Of a stretch of 64,000 bases of DNA, positions 63,872-64,000 are shown piece after piece. Location: assembly GCA_964538675.1 (NCBI GenBank), contig CAZIGM010000004.1, positions 1 through 64,000 on the forward strand. Direction: 5' to 3'. This DNA comes from CAZIGM01 sp964538675. Its GTDB lineage: Bacteria; Bacillota; Bacilli; Tepidibacillales; Tepidibacillaceae. How positions within the stretch are numbered: the first letter of the stretch is position 1; the number at the start of each line of letters is the position of its first letter. The notes beneath the pieces are model-generated. The model saw only the letters and a program-made list of their open reading frames with translations. It had not been told where the DNA came from and made no database searches. The position numbers were made by a program, and so were the translations under genes.

Positions 63872-64000
63872 TCATATTCCTCCATTTTCTGATTGATACC
63901 GTATCTACTAATTAATTCATTTTTCGAGATATATACTCGTTTCATTACTAATTCTTCAGGTCTACGGTTTAGTCGCTTTAATCCATCTGGATGAATAATT
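63868..64000 (-). CDS. C-terminal end of an unidentified gene, truncated by window edge
   Basis: The last 43 codons of a minus-strand frame (reading IIHPDGLKRLNRRPEELV at the edge) end in a TGA that overlaps the TTG start of the GT28 gene. It must therefore be co-translated with it. The fragment is too short to name. Confidence 0.6.
   Translation of the reverse strand, partial: IIHPDGLKRLNRRPEELVMKRVYISKNELISRYGINQKMEEYD

Overview
The window is chromosomal DNA from a very AT-rich, endospore-forming, probably anaerobic Firmicute of the Clostridia type. The evidence is a complete spoIIIAA-AH operon, spo0A and spoIVB, a B12-dependent ribonucleotide reductase, a glycine cleavage operon with a glycine riboswitch, and gene orders shared with Bacillus and Clostridia (efp-pepP-aroQ-yqhR-yqhQ, yqhH-yqhG divergent from gcvT). 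Several starts are GTG or TTG placed by good Shine-Dalgarno sites. The species cannot be fixed from the sequence alone.

Layout, minus strand unless stated. 1-2991: steA / steB-like / GT2 / truncated GT4 cell-envelope cluster. 3538-8133: spo0A, spoIVB, recN, argR. 8252-17047: tlyA, dxs, oapA, OLE RNA, ispA, xseB, xseA, folD, a Kae1/TsaD-like gene and nusB. 17435-18606: DUF2273, amaP, asp23. 18678-25481: a type I restriction-modification locus with a KilA-N gene, lying between asp23 and accC. 25745-32972: accC, accB and the spoIIIA operon. 33430-42218: CD1247-type gene (+), efp, pepP, aroQ, yqhR, DUF1385 (+), patatin, mntR, niaR-like (+), gamma-carbonic anhydrase (+), nitroreductase (+) and a tiny phospholipase A2-like gene. 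42317-49896: HD-GYP sensor, htpG, nrdJ. 50299-54882: gcvPB-gcvPA-gcvH-gcvT with riboswitch. 55242-64000: SNF2 helicase and yqhG (+), a secreted unknown (+), yqzE, aroK, a Kef-type antiporter, a metallophosphoesterase (+), a GT28 glycolipid synthase and a truncated gene.

The most striking element is a roughly 600-nt structured noncoding RNA at about 11567-12168 (minus), between ispA and a four-helix membrane protein carrying a DxxxD motif. Size, position, terminal pairing and the adjacent protein all identify it as an OLE (ornate, large, extremophilic) RNA with its partner OapA. It has its own promoter just after ispA.

Two families of intergenic repeats run through the window. Family A (five copies, 104-405 bp) is a modular mosaic of small hairpins with near-inverted ends and sits mostly in 5' leaders. 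Family B (five copies, about 120 bp, with near-perfect terminal inverted repeats) sits at or inside transcription terminators, and at two loci the terminator hairpin is present on both sides. One A copy separates the CIRCE-controlled promoter of htpG from its coding sequence. Other readable regulatory sites are a NrdR box pair at nrdJ, a tandem glycine riboswitch at gcvT, a palindrome resembling an ARG box at argR, and 0A-like boxes at spo0A and the HD-GYP gene. No tRNA, rRNA, CRISPR array or transposase gene was seen.
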